Source: Larimichthys crocea
Taxonomy: Eukaryota > Chordata > Actinopteri > Sciaenidae
Length of the DNA: 64,000 bases
Assembly (NCBI RefSeq): GCF_000972845.2
Contig: NC_040028.1
Span: 14,754,871 to 14,818,870, forward strand
Direction of reading: 5' to 3'
The notes under the pieces are model-generated. The model saw only the letters and a list, made by a program, of their open reading frames with translations. It made no database searches and had not been told where the DNA came from. Of this stretch, positions 1-12,300 are shown piece after piece (the first letter of the stretch is position 1; every line of letters begins with the position of its first letter). Position numbers and translations under genes: made by a program.

Positions 1-3000
1 GGCCCCTGGGAGACAGTCCACCGTCGTCCCACCATGGGCGCTGTTCTCTGAAGGCACAAGCACCAGAGACAACGTCCCATTTGCTACTCCGCTGATCACA
101 TTAACTCCCAAGGGGATTAATGGTAAGAACACAGACATGAAATTTAGGGTAGATGTGCCTTTTAACCACACCACAGTCTAAAATATTTGATCATTTTTTA
201 GACGAACGAGCTCATTTAATAGCTAAACTTATCTGAGTGATGCTCATATACGTTTCCCAGCCCTCTGAAACCTGCTCTTTAATGAGCTGTAATATGAAAA
301 CCACACGTACCGCTATAAATGTACTGCTATTTGTGAATTTTACAGAAACACGCGATGAAAACAAGGTAATTACTTTCCGGGGCGACCCTTTTGTCATTGA
401 GTTTGAAAAATACTTCACGGGAAAAAAGGGCCAGTTATGAACACTAAATTAATCAACAAAACAACTCTGGATTAAAAACATAAAGCAGTAAATTACAATT
501 TCATTTCATCAGTGGTAAAAGACACCATTTGTAGCCTGATTTTAGTGATGCAAATTGATGCAGGCTTGTGAGCTTAATCAGGAGATGATTTTACAGGAGA
601 AAAAAAAACAACAACAAATTCTGGCATTAAAATGTGATTTCAGCACCTAAACATGGCTGTTTTTAAAAAATATTAAAATATGCCTGTATTCCACTGAGAA
701 TAAGCCTTGTTTACATTAAGACAAATAAATAGATGTAAAAATACGGAATTATTCATGTGTAGGTCGACCCCCAGCACATCTTCAAAAGTTGATGCTTTAA
801 TTTCAGCTTATGGAAGTTTCTTTATGCTGTCGCAGACCACAGAATCAGATATCTTCTACAACTGGTGCGATTTTACATACAAGTAGGTCATAACACAACA
901 GAAACTGCTGCTAAATGCTTTATTGAATAAAGATTTGCATGCAGCCTTGCTTTGCAGCAGAGAGAACAATGCCAAGTTATTTCGCTCTCACTGTTTTTTT
1001 GTTTTTTTTTTTAAAGAGAGGAGAATGGCTTCAGTAGGTTTTAAGTTGACAACTAATATTGGATTGCTGCTTGTCTTACAGTAGGTCTCCCAGTCACAGC
1101 AATTTCAGCAGACATGTTGCTGAGACAGCTCTGGCATTGTTTTCTGGGACACAGTGAAATTCTATTTTCAGTTTTACTTGGTGCAGTAATTATCTGCATT
1201 GTTGGTGAGAATAAAGAAAATAAAGTGCATGAATATGTGCCGGTCAATTGGATTCTGTCAGTTCAAGCAGAATTGGGTACACAAGCGAGCAGCTTGCCAG
1301 CTTGTAATAACGATGGTGTTTGCGTGGAACAATTTCCCCTCTAAAACAGCTCATCAACAGCAGAGAGAGTCTGTCACCCAGGGTACGGAGTGACAAGTCT
1401 TCTGCATCTCCGTCTGTTATTAACATGTCTCTTACGACAAGCTCAATTATCTGACACTGCCCGTAATTTCCATTCCTTTTTCTGGCACAATGTAAAGTTC
1501 CTCTCCTTCATTTTCAAAGCTGGTCGTTTTGGATCCGGCAAATACTGATATAAGACATGCGTGGGAGGAGGAAGTGAAAACTGAGGGAAAAACATCTGCA
1601 AGTCAGAGCGAAGTTGCTGCAGGCTCGCTACGCAGAGGCCTTGATCATTTCTGGTTATTTGTCGTTTAAAAAACGCTAAACATTTCTACTGCATTAATAT
1701 TTGCTGGTTTCTATTTGAGATTGTTGCAGAGAGATAAGTAAAATATATATAACGCGTTGAGATTCAGCACACAGTTTAACTCTCAGCTCCCTGTATTCTT
1801 TGTGACATTAGCTGATGTCAAACCTTATCCATTATTTCATCCAAACTCCATCTTCTGATGAAAATCATGTTATATCATATAAAACCTCTGGAGCAGCTAC
1901 TACTAGACGGACCTCGTAGCGACATTTCATCAATAAAACTCGAATCGATTAAGTGGATGTCGTCTCTTCAAATTGTTTGTTAACGATGAAGCGGCCTTAA
2001 AGTCGTTAAAGGACAAAATGTTTGTGGAAAATGTTCATCGGATTGCAGATTTCAGGTGGATGTGCGATCACAAATCTGTATGTGTGTGACCTCCTGACCT
2101 GTACGTAGTGTTGCTGCAAAGGAAAGAAAAGCACGTCTTGATTAACTAACTAATGTAGAAGCTTGTTCCTTTTTTTTTGTCCTGATTCATTTTAATGAAC
2201 CATTCAAACAGCTTTTTTCTCTTTACAGAACGGCCTAATGATAATTTTCAGACTGTACAATCTTGCAATCATTTCGAATAACTCAACTGAAATAGAGGAT
2301 AAATGCCATTCAAAATGACTAACCTCACATTCTTCATATTTTGACACTGAGAGAATGTGGGCAGACACCTTTTACAACCTTTTATCTTTGAGATTCTTTT
2401 TTTTCTTCTTCTTCTTTTCGGCAAAGCATGGCTCTCAATCCGAAAAAAAGTTTAAGTCGGAATCGTAGCTGGTGATAGGGAGCTATTTTGGAAACATTAT
2501 GTTTTAGTGTGGGACCCCAAAGGCCTGTTAGAGGTTACCTGACTGCTTCAAATCTTAAAGCTAGACTGCCTCCACTCGTCTACAGAGGGATGCATGATAA
2601 AAAGTGAAAATGTTCCACCAAAGTGAAATATCGCTCTAAGTGGGAGTGTCTGGGTTGCTGTGGGGGAACGTTAGAGGAAGTGGTAATGATGACAGCTCTA
2701 ACTCAGTGCAGGTGCAGTAAAGCATGGCAGGTTGGTCAATTGCCCAGAACCCATTACTTCTCCCCCGAGACCAACCTTGTAATGTGCTAGGTAACTTCTG
2801 TAACGGATTGACCTATTGTCAACAAAAAAATCTCTCAGGTTTTTACATAAAGACATGAGTGTGCCTCACAAGGTTACACATGCAGGTTAAGAGCGCGCGC
2901 TGTTTGCAAACATGACATATTATGCAAGAAGAAAAAAACTGATTCATTATTAAACCGGTGGAACACTTTCTTTGTGCAGAGAACAATAGAGTGACGTACT

Positions 3001-5925
3001 CCCCGTGTGCATTTCATGGTGGATCTTGTTGGACAGGTTTAGTATTGGCCTGTTGCACCGTAGGACACATTTTGCATGTTGTAACCACAGAGCACAATTG
3101 CCGGTGAATGTAAAATTCATGATATTGTTTCTCTCTTTGTGAGTGCCTTTACTGCGGCTCTAAACATTTGTGACAGTACCAGAAATGGGAATGGATGACC
3201 TTAGGTGCCAGATACATCTCTGTTCCGGCGTCATCTTCAGACAGCCACTGTTTGACCACTATCTACCAGATGCATTCTATCCGACACTTGTAACAATAGT
3301 GTAAATGGGACGAAAATTGAGCTCACCTTAAAGGCGGACTTCAGTCCTCTTGAAGGCTGAAAGCCTTGGATGAGTCCAGTGCCCAGTGGCAGCTCAGAGT
3401 CCTTGTTTTGCTCCCTGAGACGTGTGTAATCAGAGAGAAAGTCCAGCACAGATTACAGTCTTCAATCAGTCAGGGAGGAAAATGATATGTACATCATTGT
3501 CTCTGCCGCACATCCCAGGCACTGTCAGCCTGCATGCATATTACCTGTGTCAAAGCTGCCAGGGACATGACGAGAGAAACTGAGAGCCATCACAGAGCCG
3601 CCACTCAGGGGGGTGTCGAGTCTTCGAGCGCAGCAGCCACATTCAGTCTCCATGGGGACTCTACTCTGACCTCTGGGATGTTGTTGACACCATTTAATGT
3701 ACATTTTCAGATACAAAACGTCTCCTTTCTTATCTGAAATCGTTTTTCAATGGGCTGGATAACACAGAGGGCCAGCTCTTGTCACCAAAAGACAACATTG
3801 AGTGCACACTTGCAGCTTTTCCCCGTGTCCTAGGAAGTTGAAGCCATTGTCACATTTGACCTTGAGGTGCGCAGTTAAGACACAGTTGTTTTGTACAGCG
3901 GGGAAACCGTACGACTGCTGTGAGGAACGGCTAAAAGTGATCCCTGCTAATCTTCTCATAGACCTCGACATCATCTTATGCAATTGTCTCTTCACTAAAA
4001 ACAGACGCATACTGTGCAAAGAACAAAGAACAACATAATGTGGAAAATTTGATGGAGGTGTCTCATTGTCCTCAATTCAATTTTCACAGTTGGATCTGGG
4101 AAAAAAAACATACATACAGTAAATGCAAAACAGCAGGAGAGAGAAATTTTACAATAAAGATCGAAAAATCTGAATTCCACCCTGAAATAGAGTCAGACCA
4201 TAATTTCCCCGAAACAAGTGTTTAATTTGAAGCGCTGAATAGCACCTCTGCATGTAAGGATGATGGAAGATGATTTGCAGCCACATCAACACACCATACT
4301 TTTCTGCCCAGTGCACATCTTTAAATTTAAACGTGCATCCAAGACGCTGTAAATAGTTGGCAGCCAACACATGACAAACCAAATCCACAAGCAAACGCGA
4401 CTTCTGGCTTGTTGCTATCAGGTTTGCATAATAGCCCCCCTGTCCCACACCAGGTATCTGTTCACCTTGAGAAGTCCACACCTAAACGCAATGTCAACAC
4501 GAGCACTTTGGAGCTCGACGATTCTGTTTGTCTCCGCTGGTCCTGCTGAGGCTCCGGAGGGAGGTCACCAAATTGTCTCTGGAATAAAAATAAATAAATA
4601 AAAAAAGGCGCTGACCTTCTGCTAAATTGGCCACATTCAGAAGACAGGGAATATCAGGTTATTGAGTTGATCCATGCTGTGTTTCCCTGCCCGGGGGAAA
4701 ATGATCTGCGCTATTGTCTGCCTTCTGCAGTTGATCAAGGGCAAGAATGTGTCAGGAATGTAGAAACACGGGACACTATGTTGTTTCAAATGTCCTAATG
4801 CTTTACGAGAGAGAAAACACCATTAGTACCGCGCTGTAAACAAAATATTAAGCAGGACGTTGAGTGCTTTTCACTTAAAAAGAGTACATATCCAAGGGCA
4901 AATTAAATAACGGCATTATGCTCTAAATTCTGCGAGATGTTTCACAGGGGAGGATGTATTGTAAATGCATGCAGCTGCAGAGCCCCCAACAATTCATTGC
5001 ACTGTACTTTGGAGTTGTTGATTCCTTGAGAAAGACAAATAATAGTCACTTTGCAAAATTGCAGGCCTATCCTTCAACAACTCAGGGAAAACAGTTCAAA
5101 TTGGGCAGGGATAGGGAAGAAGCAGCCCTCTCGCTGAAGTATTTTGTATATTTGGGACGGTATAATGAAATAAGTCATTTCTGCCAACAGTTCACATTAC
5201 CTCCCAATGGTTAAGAACCATAATCCCAATAGCATTTTGAATTCTATCACACATACACTTGGAAATGTTATTGCATGATTACAGTGTTTCTCTCCCTCTG
5301 CACTGTTATTGTATTTATGAATTTTGCACATGAATTGGAAGAGAAGTTGAACACCACGTACAATTACACAGCTATTCAAACTGAGCTGGAAGAACCAAAA
5401 GCTATTTCGCTATGATAAAAAATAAAAAAAAAACACACAAACAACTTGTGGTGTAAGTACTGGTTGAAATGATACCTGTGTATCACAAAAACACAATGCT
5501 GATTATCGAAAAAGCTTTTCCTTTTTACTCTCCAAGATGAGACTCGAGTCGAATTGTGTTCTCTTGCAAAATATTTGATGTGCATAATGTTCAAACTACA
5601 TCAGCAACAATAACATGTGCGCAGAAAAGACATGTTTGCCTCAACAAATCAAAACCACAACTTGTCTCGGATCGCTTTGATTTAATGACTAATTCTACCT
5701 CTCCAGATTCATTACCTGGCCTAAAAAACACTGTTGCCAGTACATGTAAGAACAATAACAGAAGAGTTGCTGACAAAGTTGGCCTCCAATCCAGGTGGTC
5801 AGCTGAAATGACAACTGTGTGGACAGTGTCACGCTCAGCCGGGGAGGAGGATCGCCCTCACTGATGGCAGCTTTTATCTGCAGCGGCCAGAAGAGCTGTG
5901 CCTCCTTCTGTTACGAGGCAATGAC

Positions 5926-5947
5926 ACTTTGTCAAGCAAGACAAAGT
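5926..5947. promoter_or_regulatory. inverted pair of SOX-type motifs
   Basis: ACTTTGTC (5926-5933) and GACAAAGT (5940-5947) are exact inverted complements separated by AAGCAA. Each contains a SOX-type core (ACAAAG). They lie in a GC-richer patch (5790-6010). Confidence 0.35.
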
Positions 5948-6179
5948 TATCCTGGCTCCGGCGCCGGACAATCGCCCCTCCATTCCTCGATACATTTCCA
6001 ACTATGGGTGTGATTTGCATCACAAAAGCTGAAAAGCAGACCATACACAAGAGAGTACAACCCCCCTGTCCTAAAACGGCAGAAATATTCTAAAGGAATA
6101 TTTCAGATCTGCCAAACGTTTGGAAAAAAAAAAAAACACGATTCTCCACTCAGATTGTCCCAGAGGTCTGTGTATCATA

Positions 6180-6420
6180 GATTTCATTCCTGCAGGGGAG
6201 CAAAGATTATTACAATATTCAGATTACCGAGCAGGGGAAATTAATTGGACTAATTAACATACAAGTAAATGATGATACCGTTAACACATTTCATTAACTC
6301 AAACTGTCATTCTATGTTCCTGGTGCACTTGGTATTGCATTACAATGAATTGGATTCATTAAATTATGCAAATGAAAGGAACGACAAAACGGACGAGTCC
6401 TTTTTAGCGTTACAGTCCAC
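6180..6420. promoter_or_regulatory. homeodomain/POU-rich regulatory candidate
   Basis: An octamer ATGCAAAT (6366-6373) lies about 110 bp from paired homeodomain sites TTAATTGGACTAATTAAC (6241-6258), with further ATTAAT and TAATTA cores between. Such clustering is typical of developmental enhancers. Motif-based inference only. Confidence 0.35.
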
Positions 6421-7149
6421 GTTTCCAGCAAATTGACTAAGACTCAAAAAGCATGTGCTCTTCACTCTGATTTACCAGATAAAGCTTTTCATAGACTACC
6501 GTTTTAATTATGTTCACAGGCACTAGAACCAGGTAGGCTATAATACATTTTTAACTCCCTTATGTCGCCTTCCTGAGCCTCATATTAAAGAAAAAATAGC
6601 AACAGTACCTAATTAGTAAAATGTCCCATTTAGTGTAAGAGGTACAGGGTGATGCAGCATGTATCAGCTTAATGTGTCAAAATATTAAGAAATGATTATT
6701 TCTCTGTGCACACTTTACAGTCAGAAACGAGACAAAACAGCTCATTTGAAATCCTGATAATTCTCTTAAACATACATGAATCCAGGTCATAAAGCCAGAA
6801 GCTGTTACCTCTCACGTCTCTGTAGGGTTTTGTTCAAAGTCATGAGACAATACTTTGTTCTCCGCAGCAGAATATGTGCCTGACATTTCTATGTGACATT
6901 AACTTGTAGTTAATTGAGGGTCCACACCTCCTGTTGGCCTCGGTGACTTCTGCCTTCATCTTAGCGCCGCTACATGTGGAAGGTCAAGGGGTCAAACATA
7001 CCTCTCGTCCAGCTCCCTTGGCTGTAGTGACATCTACTGGACTAATAACCCAGAGTGTAAGCCAAAAGGGGGGAGGAGGGGATGAGGCTCCTGGCTGGAT
7101 GTCAAGTCTTCAAAAAGACACAAAACAAAAAAGGTTTCAAGTGGAAGAA

Positions 7150-9043
7150 AAATTCAAAGTTGTCTTACATTTAGTCATTTTAGTATGAAATATCACGCTG
7201 CCCTCGGAGAGCAGCTAAAAGTACAACCTCGATACAACAATAAAATAAAACAAAGCCAAAAAACAGAAAGGAAATTCAAGTGTAACAGAAATGTTTATAT
7301 TGATGTTATATTGACATATTTATACAGAAGATTTTCGAGTGAGAATAAACCTTCAGTGTTTAGTACATAATATAAAGATGCTCTTTGAATGTTTAAACAG
7401 CATCCTGCTATCCGACTCAGAGGGTAAAAGTATAATCAAATCAAATATGACACTATAATTCACTGTTCAGTGTGTGTGTGTGTATTCATTTGAACAACTC
7501 ATCAGTTGGAGTTCAGAGATAAAATAAAAACAAAACAAAACACATAACATGGAACAGGGAAATGCAACATACAGTTAAAAGTATCAACACGAAGACAGAA
7601 ACATTGTACATTTACTGACGATGATTATAAAGGACAGTCTCTTGGGGAGAATACAAAACATTTTTTTTCTTTTTATACAAAAAAGGATTAACAACAAGAT
7701 GAAAGTGATGAGAACAGTGCTGTTAAAAAGAGTACCGCTTTCAGTAATACACTGATTTTTCCAACTGCGTGATGAGGACTGATGGAGGTGAGAGATTCTG
7801 CAAAGCTGTTTCTATAACATGAACGAGGGAGGGAGAGGGAGAGGAAGAGGGAGGTCGTCCTTATCGTAAAAAAACAAACAGCAAACAAACAAACAACATG
7901 GTGGGATTCGACGAGCATAGGTAACATGGTGACAGCTTATTTCACCTCAGCTTTTGGTCCATCAGAAAACATTTCTTCACAACACCTTCACACCATGGCC
8001 CGAGAAGCTACAGGGGTGATTTAACTCTACTTATATCACACAGTCACAAGTCACCCTGAGTTTATAGTCAAATTTGGCAATTACCTTCCAAAATAATGGC
8101 TTATTTTTCTCTTCGCATCACATATCAACAAGTTATTCTTCAGTTTTTTTTTTGTTTGTTTGTTTTGAAGTCCTCCAAAAAAGTTTTTAGAAAAAAACAC
8201 ATTTGAATTACATATAATGAAGCCATTTGAAATATTTGGGACCTCTAATATCACAAATGAATTTTCTATGTAAAGCCCAATATAAATAGCTGTTCAGTCA
8301 AAATATTTCATAAGCAAATAACGTGTATCATATCAACAGTATATGTTCAAGAAGGATTTACAATATAAAATTTTGATTGTTTTGATTTTCGCCTGCAAAA
8401 TGTCGGAGATGTGAGCAAAAGTTTTTCAAAATAAAAAGGAGGGTGGAGGGCTCCCTAATTTGCAAGCAGACTGACTGCAAGGAGGACACGCATACCCCAA
8501 AAAATAATAAAATAATGCATAATATTTAAGAACAAAAAAAGACATAACATCAATTCATTTGCATGGACGTAAGCAATAGCAATAACAATTACTTCAGCTG
8601 GATAAAATTAGCTCTGTTATGAGATTCAGTCTTTGCTCAAAAGGAATATGGAACAAACCTTGATTACCGAGGACATCGTAAGGATATACCATCAAGAAAA
8701 AACAACAACTAAAAGAGGCGAGGAGAAAACTGCTCAACTTACCAATATTCTTTTGTGAAAAACACATAACAAAATTAGTAGATTCAAAGCAAAATGGCAT
8801 CCTACCTTTCCAACAACATAATATTGTACAAAATAAGGCATTTCCTTGTGTGTTTACTGCAATGTCTTTTTCCATCTTCATCTTCTTTTAGTCTCCGTTA
8901 CCGACATGGACCGACTGTCTCTGTGTTAAAATATATATATTTATATATTTATAATTTTAGCTTTTCTTCAAAACTTGAATAAAAATGCAGGTAGGAGTAT
9001 ACAGTATGAGAGAGGTTGTAGAAGTTCATAAGTGGAGCGTAAA
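7150..9043 (-). other. sp3: probable sp3 3' UTR, end not resolved
   Basis: This AT-rich stretch follows the sp3 stop codon on the minus strand. It lacks recognisable transposons or long frames, as expected for a long 3' UTR. I found no canonical AATAAA on the minus strand within it. Only variants occur, for example AGTAAA near 8852 and near 7611 and TATAAA near 7672. The distal limit is therefore a guess. It includes an AT microsatellite at about 8930-8952. Confidence 0.45.
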
Positions 9044-9336
9044 TCACTCCATGACTTCGCTGGCCGCTACTGTGGTGACGAGCTGGAGAGGGATCTCTGC
9101 GTTGGCCAGGATGTCCTGGGCGTTGCTGGAACCCTGCTGGATGTTGGTGAGGATGAGGGTGGTTCCGCCCGCCGTGGTGATGATACTGTCTGAGGATCCC
9201 GCGGACTCCATCGAGGCCACCACAGCGCCGCCAGAGTTCACGCCTTTTTTGTTCTGATGAGTTTTAATGTGCTTCGCCAGGTGGTCGCTCCGCATGAAGC
9301 GCTTGGAACATTCTGGGCAGACAAACTTCTTCTCTC
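9044..9336 (-). CDS. sp3: sp3 last coding exon, zinc finger 3 and C-terminus
   Basis: This 293-nt coding part follows a CTGGCAG acceptor and ends at TGA (9046-9044). It encodes residues 578-674. Finger 3 has C584, C587, H600 and H604, with contacts R593, H596 and K599, followed by KTHQNKKG. The tail has [32 protein letters not shown] and a terminal EVME, close to the Sp3 tail. The exon continues downstream as 3' UTR. Confidence 0.96.
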
Positions 9337-12300
9337 CTGCCAGAGAGAAAAATACAGTTTGATGCTGAATACATTTGGAGAGGGTCAAACATGCAATCTA
9401 TATGGAGGATATGTTTCGCAAGTGAGGAGAAGTTCGATTTGCTTGCTTCATGAATAAAATCAAAGACATTTTAGATGCTAAATAAAATAATAAACAGCAG
9501 ATCTATCCCTGAAATCAAAACTCCTATTAACCAATGGTAAATCAGTGAATTAGTTGCTGAATGCCAACGTGTCGCTGCCAAAACGACAAACAAGTCGTAT
9601 ATGACTGATTACAATTCTCGCTAATTAAAAAATAGAATTATTTAATATCCACTTGAAAGTTAACCGTGAACACTAACTGTTAATATCTGATCCTGAAGCT
9701 GACAGCATAATGAAGGCCTCACTCAGCCAATGATAGGGTTTATATATTCAACAACGGTACCAGCAAGTGCTCATATCTCTTTCATAGGTCTATGAATATC
9801 TATCTCTTAGCAGTAAATGTCATTTGATAAGGGATATCATAATGTTGCTGTGCTGCTTTGACCGGACTTTCAGGCCGCATTCCTGCTTCTGTTTCACCCC
9901 ATAGCGGCATTTTTCGACAAAATTAAGAACAGATTATGTGATCTGATACACGACTGTTCAGACTCTCACTACTTACATCTCGTTTTTGTTACATAATCTG
10001 ATTGTTAATAGATCCTGCAGGACAAACTGTTCAAAAATAACACCAAGTTTGTGAAATCTGGATATGTTTATATCAAACGCTCTTTAGTTCCTATCCTGAT
10101 ATTTATGCCATGTAAATCCAGTGGGGTTGCAAACGCTGTCATCCCTTGTGTGACTCATGCTTTGCAGGGCACAAATTAACACATTTTTTAGTGATGTTTT
10201 CCTGATGTACAAACACTGAGGGAGCAAGGAAAAAAAAAAGGGCACCTGTGTGTGTTCTCCTGTGTCTCTGCAGCTCGTCGCTGCGTGTGAACCTCTTCCC
10301 GCAGAACATCCAGCTGCAAACAAAAGGTCGCTCCCCTGAATGCCAGCGCAGGTGCGCTCGCAGGTGCGACGTCTTTCCGTATACTTTCCCACAGCCTGCG
10401 ATGTGGCAGATGTGCTGCTTCTTTTTCCCCGTGCTGGATCCTCTGAGAAACACAGGTATGGAGAGTTATGGTCCTGATATGCTTGTTTCCTGTGCAGACC
10501 CGTACAGAGTGAGAAGATTCAAAGAGCTCACTCACCTCCCACCCGACTCTTTACAGTTGGGGCAAGTACACGCCACTCTGCGCAGCCTCTTGCCCTCCTG
10601 CCCCAGCTGATCCTCCTCGTCCACCATCCTGACACGAAGGTGGGACAGATCGCTCGTGTTCAGGGTGGAGTCGGTGCTCAGCTGCCAGTCTCCAGAGTCC
10701 GGCTCTTCCTTTATCTGGATGTCTGCAATTAATGTGTACGTTAATGTCAAGACAAGCCGTGATAGAGTTCCCAAAAAGGCTGCACAGTGAGAGCTGCTTT
10801 ATTACGGCGTGTGATTGACAGCATGGCAGCACATTTCACAAGTTAAACTCCATATTAAGCATGGTGATAAAATAATTAGTTGATTGGCAGAAAACGTATC
10901 AATAGCAATTTTGATAATTAATAAAACGTAGCCTGTGGACTTTCTGGCCCACATGAGTGGCAGAAAATGGATGGAAGGACTTTACTACAATCAAAAACTT
11001 CATCAGGATGTTTTGATCACTATAATTATATAAAACATAAAAACTGCTTTAAGGACACAGAAAATATAAATGAGTTAAATACAAAAGGAAAGTAAACCTG
11101 TTCAAACAGGTTCTCAATTAAATAACACCAAGCTTTTGTTGGATACAGTTTCTAAAATAATATATTAAATGTAAATTCAGAGACTTTTTCATCATTTTCA
11201 GAGCAGACACTGACTTGTAACAGCAGGGAAAGCTCAGAACAAACTTTGATTTATCTTTTTGTATTAGTGTAATAAATGCAGCAATTAAGTCAATTTTAAA
11301 TATAAATGCAACAAAATAAGAATGAAGTATGTATTTATATTCGATGCTCGAGCGCAGTGACTTTGGCTTTAAATCCTCGCAGGTGTTGGGAGTTACTCCG
11401 GCTGGTCAGAGCTCTGCTCTGGTTAAAGGTGAGACGTGCTCTGTACTAATACAAAGAATAAAAGGTCTAAACTGTCTCATCCTGAAAGATGCAACCACCC
11501 TAACAGGAGAGTAATGAGCATGTCAATCCAACACCGTCTGTACACGCCCACACAGCTCTGAGAAGACGTCTAATCGGGCAACAAAGCGAACCGGGCTGCG
11601 TGGGCTGGTTATGTATCGTGACACTAAAAACAGCTACTGTACCTCCGGGGTTGTCTGGGTCTCCTTCATGTTGGGCCACTGAGTTGACCGTCACCGTCTG
11701 CAGGTTTGGGATTTGCCCCGTGCTGATGCTGACCGGACTGGAACCCAGCGACAGGGTCTGTACTGGAGCCAGCGTTATCTGCTGGGGTGGTGTCGTGGGC
11801 AACTGGAGGTTCTGCAGGTTCTGCACCCCTTGCACCTGAAAGGTCTGCCACTGTATCTGACCCGACGGGGTGACCGTCTGGGCTTGGATGATGAAGGTTC
11901 CCGGGTTGATCAGCTGCACATTTTGCAGGCCTTGCCCACCTGTCGCCACTGACTGGACCACCTGACCGTTGGTTGTCTGAATGGGCACCTGCTGCAGCTG
12001 AATGATGGGCTGAGTTGAGGACACCTGGACGCTCTGCTCCTGATTGTGATGGATGAAGCCCTCCTGGAGACCAGAACTCGAGTCAGCTTGCTCTGTGGCC
12101 ACTGTTGATGTGTCTTGCGTCAGCAGACCTGATTCGTTTGCTGGAATGTGTAGCTGAGAGGAAGACGTTGGCACATATATCTCGGGATTTGCATTCGAGT
12201 CATTTACTTGTAGTGTCTGTGAGAGGTGATTATCTGTCTTCGCCAGACTCTCTGAGCCATCCACGTGATGACTCGCCATAATTAGCTGGCCATCAGCAGT

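Larger units (their letters stand above)
1..7149. other. intergenic region downstream of sp3
   Basis: No gene is supported. The short frames on both strands have no family resemblance. The DNA is unique-looking, with poly(A)/poly(T) runs and no clear transposon. Two patches (5790-6010 and 6180-6420) have the look of regulatory elements and are reported separately. Confidence 0.6.
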
